From BOG-908 sp964247675 (GTDB lineage Bacteria; Pseudomonadota; Alphaproteobacteria; Acetobacterales; Acetobacteraceae), in assembly GCA_964247675.1 (NCBI GenBank), contig CAXTVW010000005.1, forward strand, positions 4,574 through 68,573: a DNA stretch of 64,000 bases, given 5' to 3'. Numbering within the stretch: the stretch's first letter is position 1; each line of letters opens with the position of its first letter. The notes below the pieces were generated by a model. The model was not told the DNA's origin. It did no database searches and was given only the letters and a program-made list of their open reading frames with translations. This document shows positions 27,192 through 36,713 of the stretch, in pieces. Position numbers and translations under genes: made by a program.

Positions 27192-28869
27192 GCACGTCGA
27201 TAGGAACGAGCTGCCGGAATACCGCGACAATGCATTCATCAGGGGACTGCCGCCGATCCTGTCCACGAAGGATGCTTACCGCAGCCTCCTGTCGCTGCCT
27301 TCCTGGAACGCGGGGGAACGTGACATGTCGGCGAGCCTCAGGCGCCACTGTCTTCTCAGGCTTGGCCGCTACTTCGACCCTTTGCCCAGGCACTGCCAGT
27401 TGCTCGCGAATGTCGAGATGACCATCCACCAGGGTTACGCTGGCCGCGACCCGGCTTCCGGCAAATTCATGGTCCGGGTACGCGACAGTTCGAGGCGCGT
27501 TCGCACTCCGGCATCTCATCGGTTCGGGGGATTTTTCGCCTCCGACGGCGCCACGGCGACAAGCTCCGCTCTCGTCGGTTGTTCGGGAGTAGGAAAATCC
27601 ATGTGCGTCCACAAAGTGATGAGCCATTACGAGCCGCTCATCGTGCACAACCGCACCTTCCGTTGCCACCAACTTCCCTACGTGATGCTCGACTGCCCGC
27701 ATCGTGGCTCCGAGAACGTGTTGTGCGACTCCTTTTTTGTCTATGTCGACCGTGTCGTAGGCACCGACTACTACGCGCGCTACGGCGGAGACCGGAGGCA
27801 GATAGGCGGAAAATTGCTTGCGATGGCGCATGTCGCTTGCCTGCATGCAGTCGGCCTGCTGATCATCGATGAAATCCAGCATCTCCGTGCTGCGACGGGT
27901 GGCCCCGAGGCGCTGCTGAACTTCATGGTCACGCTGGAGAACACGATCGGTGTTCCGGTTCTGCTCATCGGGACGCTTGGCGCCCTTGACCTCCTCCAGG
28001 GAAGCTTCCGGCAGGCCCGGCGCGGCTGCGGTTTCGGTTCGATGGTGTGGGAGCGCATGACCGAGGACGGCGGCGAATGGGCGCACTGGGCGAGCCGACT
28101 GTGGTCCTTCCAGTGGACGCGCACGGCGACGGAGTGGACGCCGGAGCTGAGCTCGGCGCTTTACGACGAAAGCCAGGGCATAAAAGACGTCGCCATCAAG
28201 CTCTACACGATGACCCAGATACGCGCGATGACCGCGGGCGAGGCGAGCAAGGGAGCCGACGAGCTGATTTCCCCGCAGATGATCAGGGCTGTGGCCCGGG
28301 AAGAGTTCCAGCTGATCCGGCCTATGATCGAAGCCTTGAGGCGTCACGACACCGAGGCCCTCCTCGCGTTCGACGACCTGCTGCCGCTGCAAGAACACTT
28401 CAAGCTCCTGCTCCGCAAGACGAACGTGAACCCGGAAGCAGACCGTGGAGCCGCCGCTCTGGCGATGTCGGCCAAGGTCGGGGAAAGAGTTCAGCCGCCT
28501 CCGCAGGCAGATGTGCCCGGTCCGCTGGAGCAGCTTCACGCCGAAACCCGGAAAACCCTCAAATCCCTCGGGATTGCGGACGATGTCGCGGAAGCTGCGC
28601 TTGCGAGAGCGATCCTGGAGGTGCCTGGGGTCAGCCCGCTGGAACTGATGGCGGTCCTGATGCGGATGCTCGCCGAAGAGCGGGCCTCGACCACCAGAAG
28701 GCGCAGGATGGTCGGGAAGCCAACGGCCGACCCGGAGGTCGCCGCTCCGGACCCACGTGACCTGCGGGAGATCGTCCGGCTGGGGGCGGCCGGCGGACTG
28801 TGCGCCCATGCAGCGATCGCCAACGCGGGCCTGGCCATGGATCCTTCGCGGGTGGCCGAGGTGGTGTGA
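27184..28869 (+). CDS. tnsC: Tn7-like AAA+ ATPase TnsC
   Basis: 561 residues. The P-loop is GCSGVGKS at residues ~132-139 and the Walker B strand is GLLIIDEIQHL with Asp ~229. The ATPase domain covers roughly residues 90-330. A helical C-terminal part follows with two segments resembling DVAEAALARAILEVPGVSP. TnsC links the target-site protein (TniQ/TnsD) to the TnsAB transposase and controls target immunity. It overlaps tnsB and shares TGATG with tniQ, so all four genes form one operon. Confidence 0.93.
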   Translation: MSKHVDRNELPEYRDNAFIRGLPPILSTKDAYRSLLSLPSWNAGERDMSASLRRHCLLRLGRYFDPLPRHCQLLANVEMTIHQGYAGRDPASGKFMVRVRDSSRRVRTPASHRFGGFFASDGATATSSALVGCSGVGKSMCVHKVMSHYEPLIVHNRTFRCHQLPYVMLDCPHRGSENVLCDSFFVYVDRVVGTDYYARYGGDRRQIGGKLLAMAHVACLHAVGLLIIDEIQHLRAATGGPEALLNFMVTLENTIGVPVLLIGTLGALDLLQGSFRQARRGCGFGSMVWERMTEDGGEWAHWASRLWSFQWTRTATEWTPELSSALYDESQGIKDVAIKLYTMTQIRAMTAGEASKGADELISPQMIRAVAREEFQLIRPMIEALRRHDTEALLAFDDLLPLQEHFKLLLRKTNVNPEADRGAAALAMSAKVGERVQPPPQADVPGPLEQLHAETRKTLKSLGIADDVAEAALARAILEVPGVSPLELMAVLMRMLAEERASTTRRRRMVGKPTADPEVAAPDPRDLREIVRLGAAGGLCAHAAIANAGLAMDPSRVAEVV

Positions 28870-30635
28870 TGCTGAGGTTCATGCCCGAGGCGCTGCCCGG
28901 TGAGCTCCTTTACGGAATGCTGTCGCGGTATTCCCGGCATAACGCTCTCGATGGACCGGGCCAGGTCGCGGCGGATCTGTTCGGCAACTCCCATGCGGTC
29001 GCAACCTTTGACTTGCCCAATCGTCTTTACAGGTTGTCCCGGCGGATGGACCTGCGCTCGCTGCCCCCGGGGCACATGGTGCGGCGCATGACGTTGCTGC
29101 CTTACTACGTTGCGTTCCAACCGGCGGCCATGGGCGCCAAGGCGTTGGAGGGGATGCTTTCGGGAGGCGGCAATCTGCACCTGATGCTCGGCGTGAACAC
29201 GTTCCGGGTCCCGAGATCCGACCGGCTCAAGTTCTGCCCGGAATGTCTTCCCGGAATGCTGGCGGACCACGGCGAATTCTACTGGCGGCGGGACCAACAG
29301 CTGCCCGGAGTTGTCGTTTGCCAGGACCATGGCTGCGTCCTCAGATATTCCGCGATTTCCCTTAACCGGTCCAACCGGCATGCCTACGTCGCCGCGGACG
29401 AGGAAACCTGCCCTGGCTCCGCAGAACCGGTCGCGCGCCTCGAAGGCGCGTCCGAGACGGATCGGTTGCTCGCGCTTGCGATCGAGAGCGCGGCGTTGGT
29501 CGAGGTCGACCCCGACGGGCTCGGGTTCGAGGAGAGGGGGACGCGCATCCGGAACACGATCCTGAACGCGGGCCTGATGCGCTTCCAGGCCAAGGTGAGC
29601 ATGGCGCGCATCGATGACGCGATGCGCGATCGATACGGCTCCGCGCTCGACCGGCTGCCTGGCGTGCTGGAGGAGGACGGAAGCTGGTGCAACGGTTGGC
29701 TCGGGTCGATTTGCCGCAGGCATCGCCGTGCTTTCCACCCCCTGTATCACCTGCTGCTGTCCGGGATGCTTCGGTCGCTCGACGTGGTCGGGCTCCCGTT
29801 CGGCGAGGGACCGTGGACCTGCAGGAACCGGCTCGCCTCGCACAGCGGGCAGCCGGTCGTCACCGACGTGGTCAGGACGAAGGACAGGCACGACGATTCG
29901 GTGAGCGGGAAATTCACCTGTTCGTGCGGCTATGTCTGGGTCCAATCGTGGAAGGGCGGGAAGCCGGGTATGCCGATCATGAAGGAGTACGGTCCGCTCC
30001 TTGAGCCCGAATTAAGGCGGCTCGTCGCATCGGGTGCCAGCCAGAATGCCGCAGCCGTGCACCTGAAGATAGATCCGATTACGGTCGGGAGGCTCGCGGC
30101 ACGCCTCGGAGTGCCCAACTCGTGGCCACCCTTCCGGCCGCTCCGGCCCAGGGTTGCGCCCACACCCTCCGACGCAGAGGTCTCCGGCGCGGACTCGGTC
30201 CCGCCGGCGTGCGTGAAACCTTCCGCTTCAAATGCAGGAAATGCCACAGGTCCCAAGAAGGACTGGGCCGCGATCGACGCGGCCCTGGTCCTGCGCATTA
30301 CGGCAGCCGCAGCCGGATTGCGCGCCATGGTGCCTCCCGTCCGCGTCACATGGGCTGCAGTCGAGTCCGACGTCTCGTCCAGGGATTGGATCCGGAAGAG
30401 AGCCGCAAAGCTTCCCCGGTGCGCGCTCGCCATGGAGCGGGAGTGCGAGACGCTTCGGCATTTCCAGGATCGGCGCATTCGCCACAGTATAAGGGCTATG
30501 GCTGCGGACGGTTGCGGCGTCCCGGCACCTTGGCAAGTCGCGAAGACAGCGGGGTTGACAATGGATTCGTTGCCTCGCATCGAGGATTTCACGAGACGCT
30601 TTGTCGATGGCGAAGAAGATGATGTCTCAGTATAG
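28869..30635 (+). CDS. tniQ: Target-selection protein TniQ/TnsD
   Basis: 588 residues from ATG 28869. The N-terminal TniQ domain opens with PEALPGELLYGMLSRYSRH and holds the zinc-binding FCPECLPG and VCQDHGCVL segments. The long C-terminal half has a helix-turn-helix LVASGASQNAAAVHLKIDP, as in TnsD-type proteins that read a fixed attachment site. That length suggests sequence-specific targeting, not the short guide-RNA-linked TniQ of CRISPR-associated transposons. The target site is not known; insertion near the GH16 gene or another flanking gene is possible. Confidence 0.9.
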   Translation: MLRFMPEALPGELLYGMLSRYSRHNALDGPGQVAADLFGNSHAVATFDLPNRLYRLSRRMDLRSLPPGHMVRRMTLLPYYVAFQPAAMGAKALEGMLSGGGNLHLMLGVNTFRVPRSDRLKFCPECLPGMLADHGEFYWRRDQQLPGVVVCQDHGCVLRYSAISLNRSNRHAYVAADEETCPGSAEPVARLEGASETDRLLALAIESAALVEVDPDGLGFEERGTRIRNTILNAGLMRFQAKVSMARIDDAMRDRYGSALDRLPGVLEEDGSWCNGWLGSICRRHRRAFHPLYHLLLSGMLRSLDVVGLPFGEGPWTCRNRLASHSGQPVVTDVVRTKDRHDDSVSGKFTCSCGYVWVQSWKGGKPGMPIMKEYGPLLEPELRRLVASGASQNAAAVHLKIDPITVGRLAARLGVPNSWPPFRPLRPRVAPTPSDAEVSGADSVPPACVKPSASNAGNATGPKKDWAAIDAALVLRITAAAAGLRAMVPPVRVTWAAVESDVSSRDWIRKRAAKLPRCALAMERECETLRHFQDRRIRHSIRAMAADGCGVPAPWQVAKTAGLTMDSLPRIEDFTRRFVDGEEDDVSV

Positions 30636-31024
30636 CGCGCAAGTCGGTTGAACCGCGGAAGTGCGAAGGGGAGGTCACGCCTTAGGTTTTGGTCAGGTGG
30701 CGTTTGCGCGTGTGCATCGGCCCCGTCAAGGCACAGAAGGAGTCTGTCATCCTCCTCGCTTGAACAGGGCGACACGAGGCCGCCATGCATGACCTGGTTG
30801 CGGAGCCTGTTCCAGGCCACGACCTGTACGCGGGTTGCGGGTCCCGCGTTCCTGACCATGCAAAGCGCCTGGATCGCGGATGTCTCGGCGGTGCGGGCAA
30901 CGGCATTCTTCGGCACTTCCCTGGGATGCCGGTCCGTTTTCGACCTCAGGTCCAAGTAACCCGACAACTCGGCATTACCTTTTTCGTCGACTCCTGGGCG
31001 TCGTGTTCCACGAGGCACGAGCAT
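30636..31024 (-). pseudogene. Possible HEPN-domain gene fragment antisense to the tniQ end
   Basis: From about 31024 the minus strand reads SGYLDLRSKTDRHPREVP, then VQVVAWNRLRNQVMHGGLVS and SSEEDDRLLLCLDGADAHA. RNQVMH fits the R-N-x3-H motif of HEPN RNases and sits in a plausible helix. The frame continues antisense into tniQ, so the 3' end is probably lost. The rest of the HEPN domain cannot be confirmed by eye. It could also be chance coding-like sequence in GC-rich DNA. Confidence 0.35.
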
Positions 31025-31550
31025 CCGGACCGTCCATCCAGAGGCTTTCGGTATCGCCCGTAAATACCCAGGCCTGTCTGTGGATACCTGGCTTGACCTC
31101 CGGGAACGTCCATCCTGCGCCTGGCGTTCAGGCCCTAGGTGACCTGGATCTCTCCAAAATCGACGACTATCGGAGGCTTACAGTCGCGCGCGTCGAGCGT
31201 CATTCCGGGCATGTGATGACTGCGCGCGACTCAGCGTAGCCGCGCCAGCGGTCGAGCGGAGACATCCCGCGAAACTACCGGTTTCCGAAGCCGCGCCTGC
31301 ATCAGGCACGCTCCGGCAGCAGCAGCCCCGTCGGATGGACTTCACGATGGGCGTCTGCGCCGCTTCCACTTGTGTCCAGTCGGCTTTCGGACGTCGAGGA
31401 TGTCGTCGTTTTCTTCTTGGCAGAGTGCTGGCCTCCGCGCGGAAGGACTATGCTGCGGGAAGCCGGGCTACCTGAGGACGGCACGGTTTCTGTGGCGCGT
31501 ACCGCGCTCGAGATGGCCGCATTCGCACTGTCAACGAACGAAGGGGAGCG
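31025..31550. other. Non-coding stretch inside the transposon end
   Basis: About 525 bases between the possible HEPN fragment and the TnsB-like sites. No gene is supported on either strand. Cargo usually lies here in Tn7-like elements; none is recognised. Confidence 0.4.
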
Positions 31551-31699
31551 CGCACCAACTCAATTGTCGCCGGTTTTTACGACGCTCAGGTTCTCGTCGG
31601 CACAGACGAACCAACTTTATCAAATTGCTGCTTTTGGAAATTGTCGCTGCGCAATGGGTTTTAAGCAGTGGCCGAAACCAACTCAATTGTAGGTCTACA
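31551..31699. mobile_element. Tn7-like transposon terminus with three TnsB-type sites
   Basis: Read inward on the minus strand, the end starts TGTAGACC and continues TACAATTGAGTTGGTTTCGG (31672-31691). Similar copies are GCGACAATTGAGTTGGTGCG at 31551-31570 and a longer variant with AGTTGGTTCG at 31607-31630. Tn7's left end likewise starts TGT, has eight bases, and then ACAAAATAGTTGGGAAC-type sites; three spaced sites in about 150 bases match its left-end layout. The terminal TGT is at 31697-31699. The five bases just outside (31700-31704, GAACG) would be one copy of the target duplication; the second copy was not found. Confidence 0.75.
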
Positions 31700-31803
31700 G
31701 AACGACTTCATCACTGCCATCCAAGTCATCGCGACCGCACGCTCGACAAACCTGTGGCCGCTTCGCTTTTCAGGACAAGCAGGCTTTGTCCTGCGCCCAG
31801 ATC

Positions 31804-32941
31804 TCACGGCGCAACGAAACTCATCGTGTGCTGCCCGCCCTGTAGCGGCACAGGTGCGAGGTTCGTGCCAGGAGCACCGTTCAGCGTCATTCCGGCGAAA
31901 TACAGCTTGCGGCTGAGGTAAGGCGCGCTTCCGACCAGGTAGTTGATGTAGGTCACGGTCACCGTATGCACACCCGGAGCATAGGTGCCGTAGAATATGA
32001 ACTTCTGTGTCTGGCCGTTGGCATTCTGCGCAGCCACGTCGAATACACCGGGCTGCCTGACGCCATCGATGGCCACGACGAATTTTGCATCGTGGTCGAA
32101 ATAGTCCTCCGACATCAACAGGGTCAGCGCGCCAGGTCCGGTGCCGGTCGCGACGTCGGGTGCGGCGGGCGTGAGATAAGACGGCGTCGTCTCGGCCGCA
32201 TCCGGCGACGAGACGGCCTGCTGCGCCACGGCCGGATCGGCGGCGTTGCTGGAGAAGGCCCGGATGTAGTCGATCTTGTAGTCCGCAGGAATGGATGCGG
32301 CAGGCGCTGCACCCGGCCAGCTGCCCGGGCCACCGACCGCGAGGTTGAGCAGCAGATACATGTTCAGCGAGGCGAACTGCGGCGGCGTGGGATACTCGGC
32401 GATGGCCTTGTGGTCGAAGTAGAAGGTTACCGTCTGGTCGTTCCATTCAACGCCATATTGGTGATAGCCTTTGTATATCGCCCCGCTGATCTGGACGAAG
32501 CCGCCATTGCTGTCGGTAGGCGCCGTCGCATGGATGAAATACAGACCCTTGTTGCCGAGATTGGGATCCTCGATCACGTCCATTTCCGGGTAGTCGCCCA
32601 ACGTTGTCGGCTGCATCAGAAAGCGCCCCACAACCCCGCCTTGCCGGGCATCTGCGCACGCACCTCGAAATAGCCGCCATGCTGGGAGAAGGTGTTCTGC
32701 GTCGTGATCAGCCCGGACGTGTAAGGCTGGCCGCCGTAGTTCCACGGATGCTGAACGGATTCACACCGAAAGCCGGGTCTGAGTAGAACTCGGCCTCGTG
32801 GTTCGAAGGGATGTAGCGGCCGCCCCAATCATACTGCGTCTTGAACGTCGTCCCGTTGCCATCCGGCGAGACGGTGACCGGTGCACCAGGCGAGAACTCT
32901 TGGTCGTAGGTCAAATGGTAGGCGGAGAGATCTAGGAACAT
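31804..32941 (-). pseudogene. GH16 endo-glucanase-like gene with two frameshifts and a C-terminal xylan-binding-type module
   Basis: Three minus-strand frames must be joined. The first, from ATG 32941, has YHLTYDQEFSPGAPVTVSP and AEFYSDPAFGVNPFSI. The second gives YTSGLITTQNTFSQHGGYFE and VRAQMPGKAGLWGAF. The third continues MQPTTLGDYPEMDVIED with the GH16 catalytic E-x-D-x-x-E, then YGVEWNDQTVTFYFD. Joins lie near 32763 and 32625. After the glycosidase comes a segment with DHDAKFVVAIDG and HTVTVTYINYLVG, typical of calcium-dependent CBM36/60 modules. GH16 enzymes cut beta-glucans. No signal peptide is visible. Two sequencing errors would restore the gene; otherwise it is decayed. Confidence 0.75.
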
Positions 32942-33246
32942 GTTGCACCTGACGGATCAAAAGTAATGGATGCGTAACAGACGTGATATGAAACGGAACG
33001 TTCACGAACGTAATTACACGTCTCCGTGAAAGCCGGGGCTAAGCCGGCGGGCTGCGAAGTTCGCTCGCCCTGGTGGCAAATCGGCACCGTCTCCGGCAGG
33101 ATGAGTCCGGTTGGTCTGCCTGTGTTTCTCGAACCGTCGCCGTGGTGAGCAGTCCGCTCTTCGTGTTGCCAGCGCGGCGCAGTGCTTCCGTTATCGATCT
33201 GGCTGCTGCGCGGTGGGGCGAAGACGAGCGGGACTCGTGATTTGCC
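32942..33246. promoter_or_regulatory. Upstream region of GH16 gene with an ACGTT-N4-AACGT repeat
   Basis: The gap between the GH16 start and the end of the polymerase-like gene is AT-rich near 32960-33020. ACGTT at 32998-33002 is mirrored by AACGT at 33007-33011 around four bases, about 60 bases from the GH16 start. It may be an operator or part of the promoter. No gene is supported here. Confidence 0.35.
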
Positions 33247-34506
33247 CTAGCTGGCCGGGCGGAGCCGGGCGATGGCGAGCAGGAGGAGCACGGGGAACAG
33301 CACGGGGGGGAATTGCTGGTAGCCGCCGGTGAACAGGAACAGCAGCATCAGCGGCACGAACAGCGCGCCTTGCAAAGCGGTGCGCTCGGCGAGCCAGAAC
33401 AGGGTCAGGTAAGCCAGCAGCAGGGGAAGGCCGAATTCCAGGAAGACCTTGATAGGCGTGTTCACGTCGTAGGCGTAGGGGAGGCTGAGCTTCTCGCTGA
33501 CCCCGGCGCCGATACCGGCGAGCAGGGCGGCGGGTTCGCGTGCGAGCACGTCCGACATCAGCCAGAACGGGGTGATGAAACGCATGTGTCCGCTGGTGCC
33601 GGGCTGGGAGACCTCGCCCAGGCGGTCCGACAGCGCGGCGGCGAAGTCGGGCGCGGTCAGGGCGGCGGCCACCAGTATCAGGCCCAGGGCGCAGCCTGAC
33701 ACGATTACCACCTTGAGGAATTGCGGGCCGATCCGCACGCCGGCGAACAGGAAGAAGCTGGCCAGCACGATCCAGCCGGTACCGGAGAACGACAGCAGCA
33801 ACCCGGCGGTGAACAGGACGAAATACAGCGGCCGGCGCGCCGTCAGCATTTCGATCATCAGGCCGACAGCCATGAACTGGGAGAACACCGAAGGCTCGAC
33901 GAGAAACAACCCGTTCGATTTGTTGATCTCGCCTATGCCGACCGGGATCTCCAGGTTGTAGCCCTGCTCCAGCAGCAGGTTCGCCGGGATCAGTCCGGTG
34001 AACGCGAACAGCCGGAGGCCCACGAACTGGGCGGCGAACTGGGCGATGCCCAGGCCGGCGATGAGGGCCAGCAAGCGGTTGATCCGGGCGAAAAAGGCGG
34101 TTTCGTCCACCGGCTCGGCAAAGCTCAGTGTGGCCAGCGCGGTGATGCCGAGGAAATGCATCAGCGAGTTCGTGCTGGGCGAGGCGTCGAAGGTGCCTGG
34201 CGCCATGGTGTGCCAGGCGGCGCCGAGCAGGGCCAGGCCGACCAGGCCGAGATAGACCGCGGTGCGACCCCGGTGCAGCACCAGCGTGCCGTGTGCGAGG
34301 CCCCAGGCGCCGAGCGCCAGGCCGATCGGGCCCACGATGCTCAGCGGAGCGGTGCCGGCCAGCACGCCGAAGCGCTGCAGGAAGAGGCAGACGCACAGCA
34401 ATACGGTGGTAAATCGCAGGCAGGCCGCCTGCTTCCCGGCAATTGCGGCGTTCGGGCCGGGCCGCCCAGGGGAAGATGTGTCGAGTTCGAGGGCGGGATT
34501 GGACAC
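33247..34506 (-). CDS. Wzy/O-antigen-ligase-like membrane protein
   Basis: 419 residues with about ten to twelve hydrophobic segments. These include FTTVLLCVCLFLQRFGV near the N-terminus, LYFVLFTAGLLLSFSGTGW in the middle and PLMLLFLFTGGYQQFPPVLF at the end. The long loop with SQPGTSGHMRFITPFWL is in the place and style of the periplasmic loop of polysaccharide polymerases and O-antigen ligases. It should act in the inner membrane to polymerise or attach a surface polysaccharide. It is divergent from the glycosyltransferase operon, consistent with one surface-glycan locus. The exact class (Wzy, WaaL or EpsG-like) cannot be told by eye. Confidence 0.7.
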   Translation of the reverse strand: MSNPALELDTSSPGRPGPNAAIAGKQAACLRFTTVLLCVCLFLQRFGVLAGTAPLSIVGPIGLALGAWGLAHGTLVLHRGRTAVYLGLVGLALLGAAWHTMAPGTFDASPSTNSLMHFLGITALATLSFAEPVDETAFFARINRLLALIAGLGIAQFAAQFVGLRLFAFTGLIPANLLLEQGYNLEIPVGIGEINKSNGLFLVEPSVFSQFMAVGLMIEMLTARRPLYFVLFTAGLLLSFSGTGWIVLASFFLFAGVRIGPQFLKVVIVSGCALGLILVAAALTAPDFAAALSDRLGEVSQPGTSGHMRFITPFWLMSDVLAREPAALLAGIGAGVSEKLSLPYAYDVNTPIKVFLEFGLPLLLAYLTLFWLAERTALQGALFVPLMLLFLFTGGYQQFPPVLFPVLLLLAIARLRPAS

Positions 34507-34824
34507 GCACGCCTGTCTTCGGGCAATCCTGACCTAAGGCAAGGCCGGAAGTGCCCGCGGGCGAAGGCCGGTTCCCGCTAGGCGGCCTTAACGCCGGCGT
34601 AACGGCCTTTTGCTGTGACACCCTCCAGGTTTCGCGGACAGCTTCCGCTACGTCCGCGGGTTTGATCGCGCGGAGGCGTTTCAAATCGAACGGGCATGGT
34701 TCGCGCAGCCAGAGAGCAGGAAGGCTGTGCCCCCGCTTGTGGCCGGCCTATCTGTGAAACCCCGTGTGACCGGGCGCGATTAGTGCCCGTCCGCGCGGCC
34801 GCGGATGTAGGGAGTGCCGCCTAG
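34507..34824. other. Divergent promoter region of the polysaccharide genes
   Basis: About 320 bases between the polymerase-like gene and the first glycosyltransferase gene, which point away from each other. It should hold both promoters. No convincing boxes or operators were picked out, and no gene is supported. Confidence 0.4.
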
Positions 34825-35817
34825 GTGAGTGGTCAACCGGCGTCTGACGTGACTGTGGTGATCCCGGTCTACAACAGCGGCGCTACGCTCCCGAGAGCTA
34901 TCCAGTCCGTTCTGGACCAGACACTCGAAACCATCGAGGTCCTTGTGGTCGATGACGGTTCGACCGACGACAGCCTTGAGATCGCGCATCGCTTTGCCGC
35001 GCTGGACTCGCGGGTGACCGTAGTGGCGCTGCCTCGGAACGGCGGCAAGGCGCGCGCGATGAACCTCGCCGCCGCGGCCGCAAGAGGAGCCTGGATCGCG
35101 ATCCTGGACGCAGACGACCGCTATTTGCCGGACAGGCTGGCTGTGCTTCTCGCCGCCGGGCAGGAGCATGGGTCGGACCTTGTGGCTGACAACCAGCTGC
35201 ATAAGGATCACGCGAGCGGCCTGGCTGTTCTGGAAGCGTTCGCGGCTGAGGGTGCAGGCCGGGCGATTACGCTGGAGGACATGATCGCGCATTCCGATCC
35301 CGGCGCCGAGTTCGATTTCGGGATACTCAAGCCGATGGTACGGGCCGAATTCCTGCGGACCACGCAGACCGAGTACTATCCCGAGGCGAAGCTGGCGGAA
35401 GATTTCTACTTCATGCTGGAGCTGCTGCTTGCGGGGGCCCGGGGGTGGTTGGTCCACACGCCGCTCTATGAGTGGACCCTTCCCTTCAGCCCGACAGCCA
35501 GGCAGTGGACCGACACCGGCGCCGGCGCCTGGCGATATGACTACCGCCAGGCGCTTGAGACCAACGCCCATTTCATTGCGAAATTCGGCAGTTCCGTCAG
35601 GCCGGACGTGGCGAGGCTCCTGCGGAAGCGTGGGCGCGAGTATCGTGTGATGGTCCACTACATCGACGCCCAGCGATTGCTGGCCGACACCGGGAGCCTT
35701 ACGAAGCCTGCCGCCATAATCCTGCGGCATCCCGGAACGTGGCCGCTCCTGACAAGACGCGTGACGCGTCGCCTCAGGCGCGCGGTACAATCCGATGCGA
35801 GGCGACTAGGCCATTGA
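34825..35817 (+). CDS. GT2 family glycosyltransferase
   Basis: 330 residues from GTG 34825. The N-terminus VTVVIPVYNSGATLPRAIQS with VLVVDDGSTDDSL and the metal-binding ILDADDRYLP are the GT-A fold of inverting GT2 enzymes, as in ExoO-type transferases of succinoglycan synthesis. It transfers a sugar from a nucleotide donor onto a growing glycan at the cytoplasmic face of the membrane; donor and acceptor are unknown. The C-terminus is basic. Its stop overlaps the TTG start of the next gene. Confidence 0.88.
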   Translation: MSGQPASDVTVVIPVYNSGATLPRAIQSVLDQTLETIEVLVVDDGSTDDSLEIAHRFAALDSRVTVVALPRNGGKARAMNLAAAAARGAWIAILDADDRYLPDRLAVLLAAGQEHGSDLVADNQLHKDHASGLAVLEAFAAEGAGRAITLEDMIAHSDPGAEFDFGILKPMVRAEFLRTTQTEYYPEAKLAEDFYFMLELLLAGARGWLVHTPLYEWTLPFSPTARQWTDTGAGAWRYDYRQALETNAHFIAKFGSSVRPDVARLLRKRGREYRVMVHYIDAQRLLADTGSLTKPAAIILRHPGTWPLLTRRVTRRLRRAVQSDARRLGH

Positions 35818-36713
35818 GCCACACCGGGTCGAAAGTCATCATCGTCACCGCGGGCGACAGCAAGGTCATGCCTTTCCTCAAAGGGTTGATCCGCTCCCTG
35901 GAAGCTTTTCCTGAAAGACGGGGTGTCGAGATCGGTTGCCTCGATGTCGGCCAGACCGACGATGACAAAGCGTGGCTGGCCGACCATGACGTCATTACGG
36001 CCGTGCCGAGCACGCATCTCGGCATTCCCGTCGAAAGGCTGAAGCGGTACGAACTGGCCTTCCTCGCCCGCCCGTTCCTGCGAGACTATTTTCCGGGCCG
36101 CGACATCTACGTCTGGATCGATTCGGACATCTGGCTGCAAGGGTGGTGGGTGATCGAGGCCTATTGCCGAGGAGCCTTGGACACCGGCATGGCCATAGCG
36201 CACGAGCAGGAGCGGGCGTACCGGTTCCAGGGCTGGCTGCTCGGCTGGTTCGCCAAGCACCTCGTCCTGGGATATGGTGTATTGAACGGCGCGTGGCTGC
36301 TGTCGCGGCCGCACCTGAACGCCGGGCTTTTCGCGATACGCGCCGACAGCCCGCACTGGGAACTGTGGGTCCACCACTACCAGGCTGTCTGGAACCGGAC
36401 CGGAGCCTTCCTTCCGCACGACCAGTTTTCGATCAACCGGCTCGTGTACGGCGGCCTGTTCGCGCGTTCCAAGGTCAGAACCACCATACTTCCGCCCCGC
36501 TACAACTGGATATGCGACCGCGGCCCGCCGATGTGGAATGACGAGGCGCATGTGCTCTGCGAGCCTTATCCACCTTATTCGACTATAGGCGCCGTTCACC
36601 TCGCCGGACCAGGGAAGTCCACCCAGTACGAGACGCGCCGCACCGGCGGCGGCAGCTTCAAGGCGTTGCTGACGCAGGGAGTCGAACCGCCGGCAGGGCA
36701 GACCGGATCGTGA
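35814..36713 (+). CDS. GT8-like glycosyltransferase
   Basis: 299 residues from TTG 35814, which overlaps the previous stop. KVIIVTAGDSKVMPFLKGLI opens the domain; YVWIDSDIWLQGW carries a D-x-D, HLNAGLFAIRADSPHW and HDQFSINRLVYGG follow. This order resembles GT8-type retaining transferases, though the family is not certain. It probably adds one sugar in the same polysaccharide pathway as its neighbours. The GTG of the next gene overlaps its stop as GTGA. Confidence 0.7.
   Translation: MSHTGSKVIIVTAGDSKVMPFLKGLIRSLEAFPERRGVEIGCLDVGQTDDDKAWLADHDVITAVPSTHLGIPVERLKRYELAFLARPFLRDYFPGRDIYVWIDSDIWLQGWWVIEAYCRGALDTGMAIAHEQERAYRFQGWLLGWFAKHLVLGYGVLNGAWLLSRPHLNAGLFAIRADSPHWELWVHHYQAVWNRTGAFLPHDQFSINRLVYGGLFARSKVRTTILPPRYNWICDRGPPMWNDEAHVLCEPYPPYSTIGAVHLAGPGKSTQYETRRTGGGSFKALLTQGVEPPAGQTGS

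Larger units (their letters stand above)
23797..31699 (+). mobile_element. Tn7-like transposon: core genes and one terminus
   Basis: The segment has a tnsA fragment, an intact overlapping tnsA-tnsB-tnsC-tniQ operon and a readable terminus at 31551-31699. No TnsE, Cas genes or CRISPR array is present, so targeting should be of the TniQ/TnsD type at a fixed site. The other terminus was not seen; the real element may extend left over much or all of the island, or its tnsA-side end may be lost. The listed start is therefore only the first recognisable transposon sequence. Confidence 0.75.

Noticed and set aside
27711..27720. GAACGTGT as second copy of the target duplication
   Set aside because: It lies inside the coding sequence of tnsC and is not followed by TnsB-type sites.
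31771..31793. CAGGACAA...TTGTCCTG hairpin as intrinsic terminator of the GH16 gene
   Set aside because: The stem is real, but on the minus strand it is followed by A residues, not a T run.
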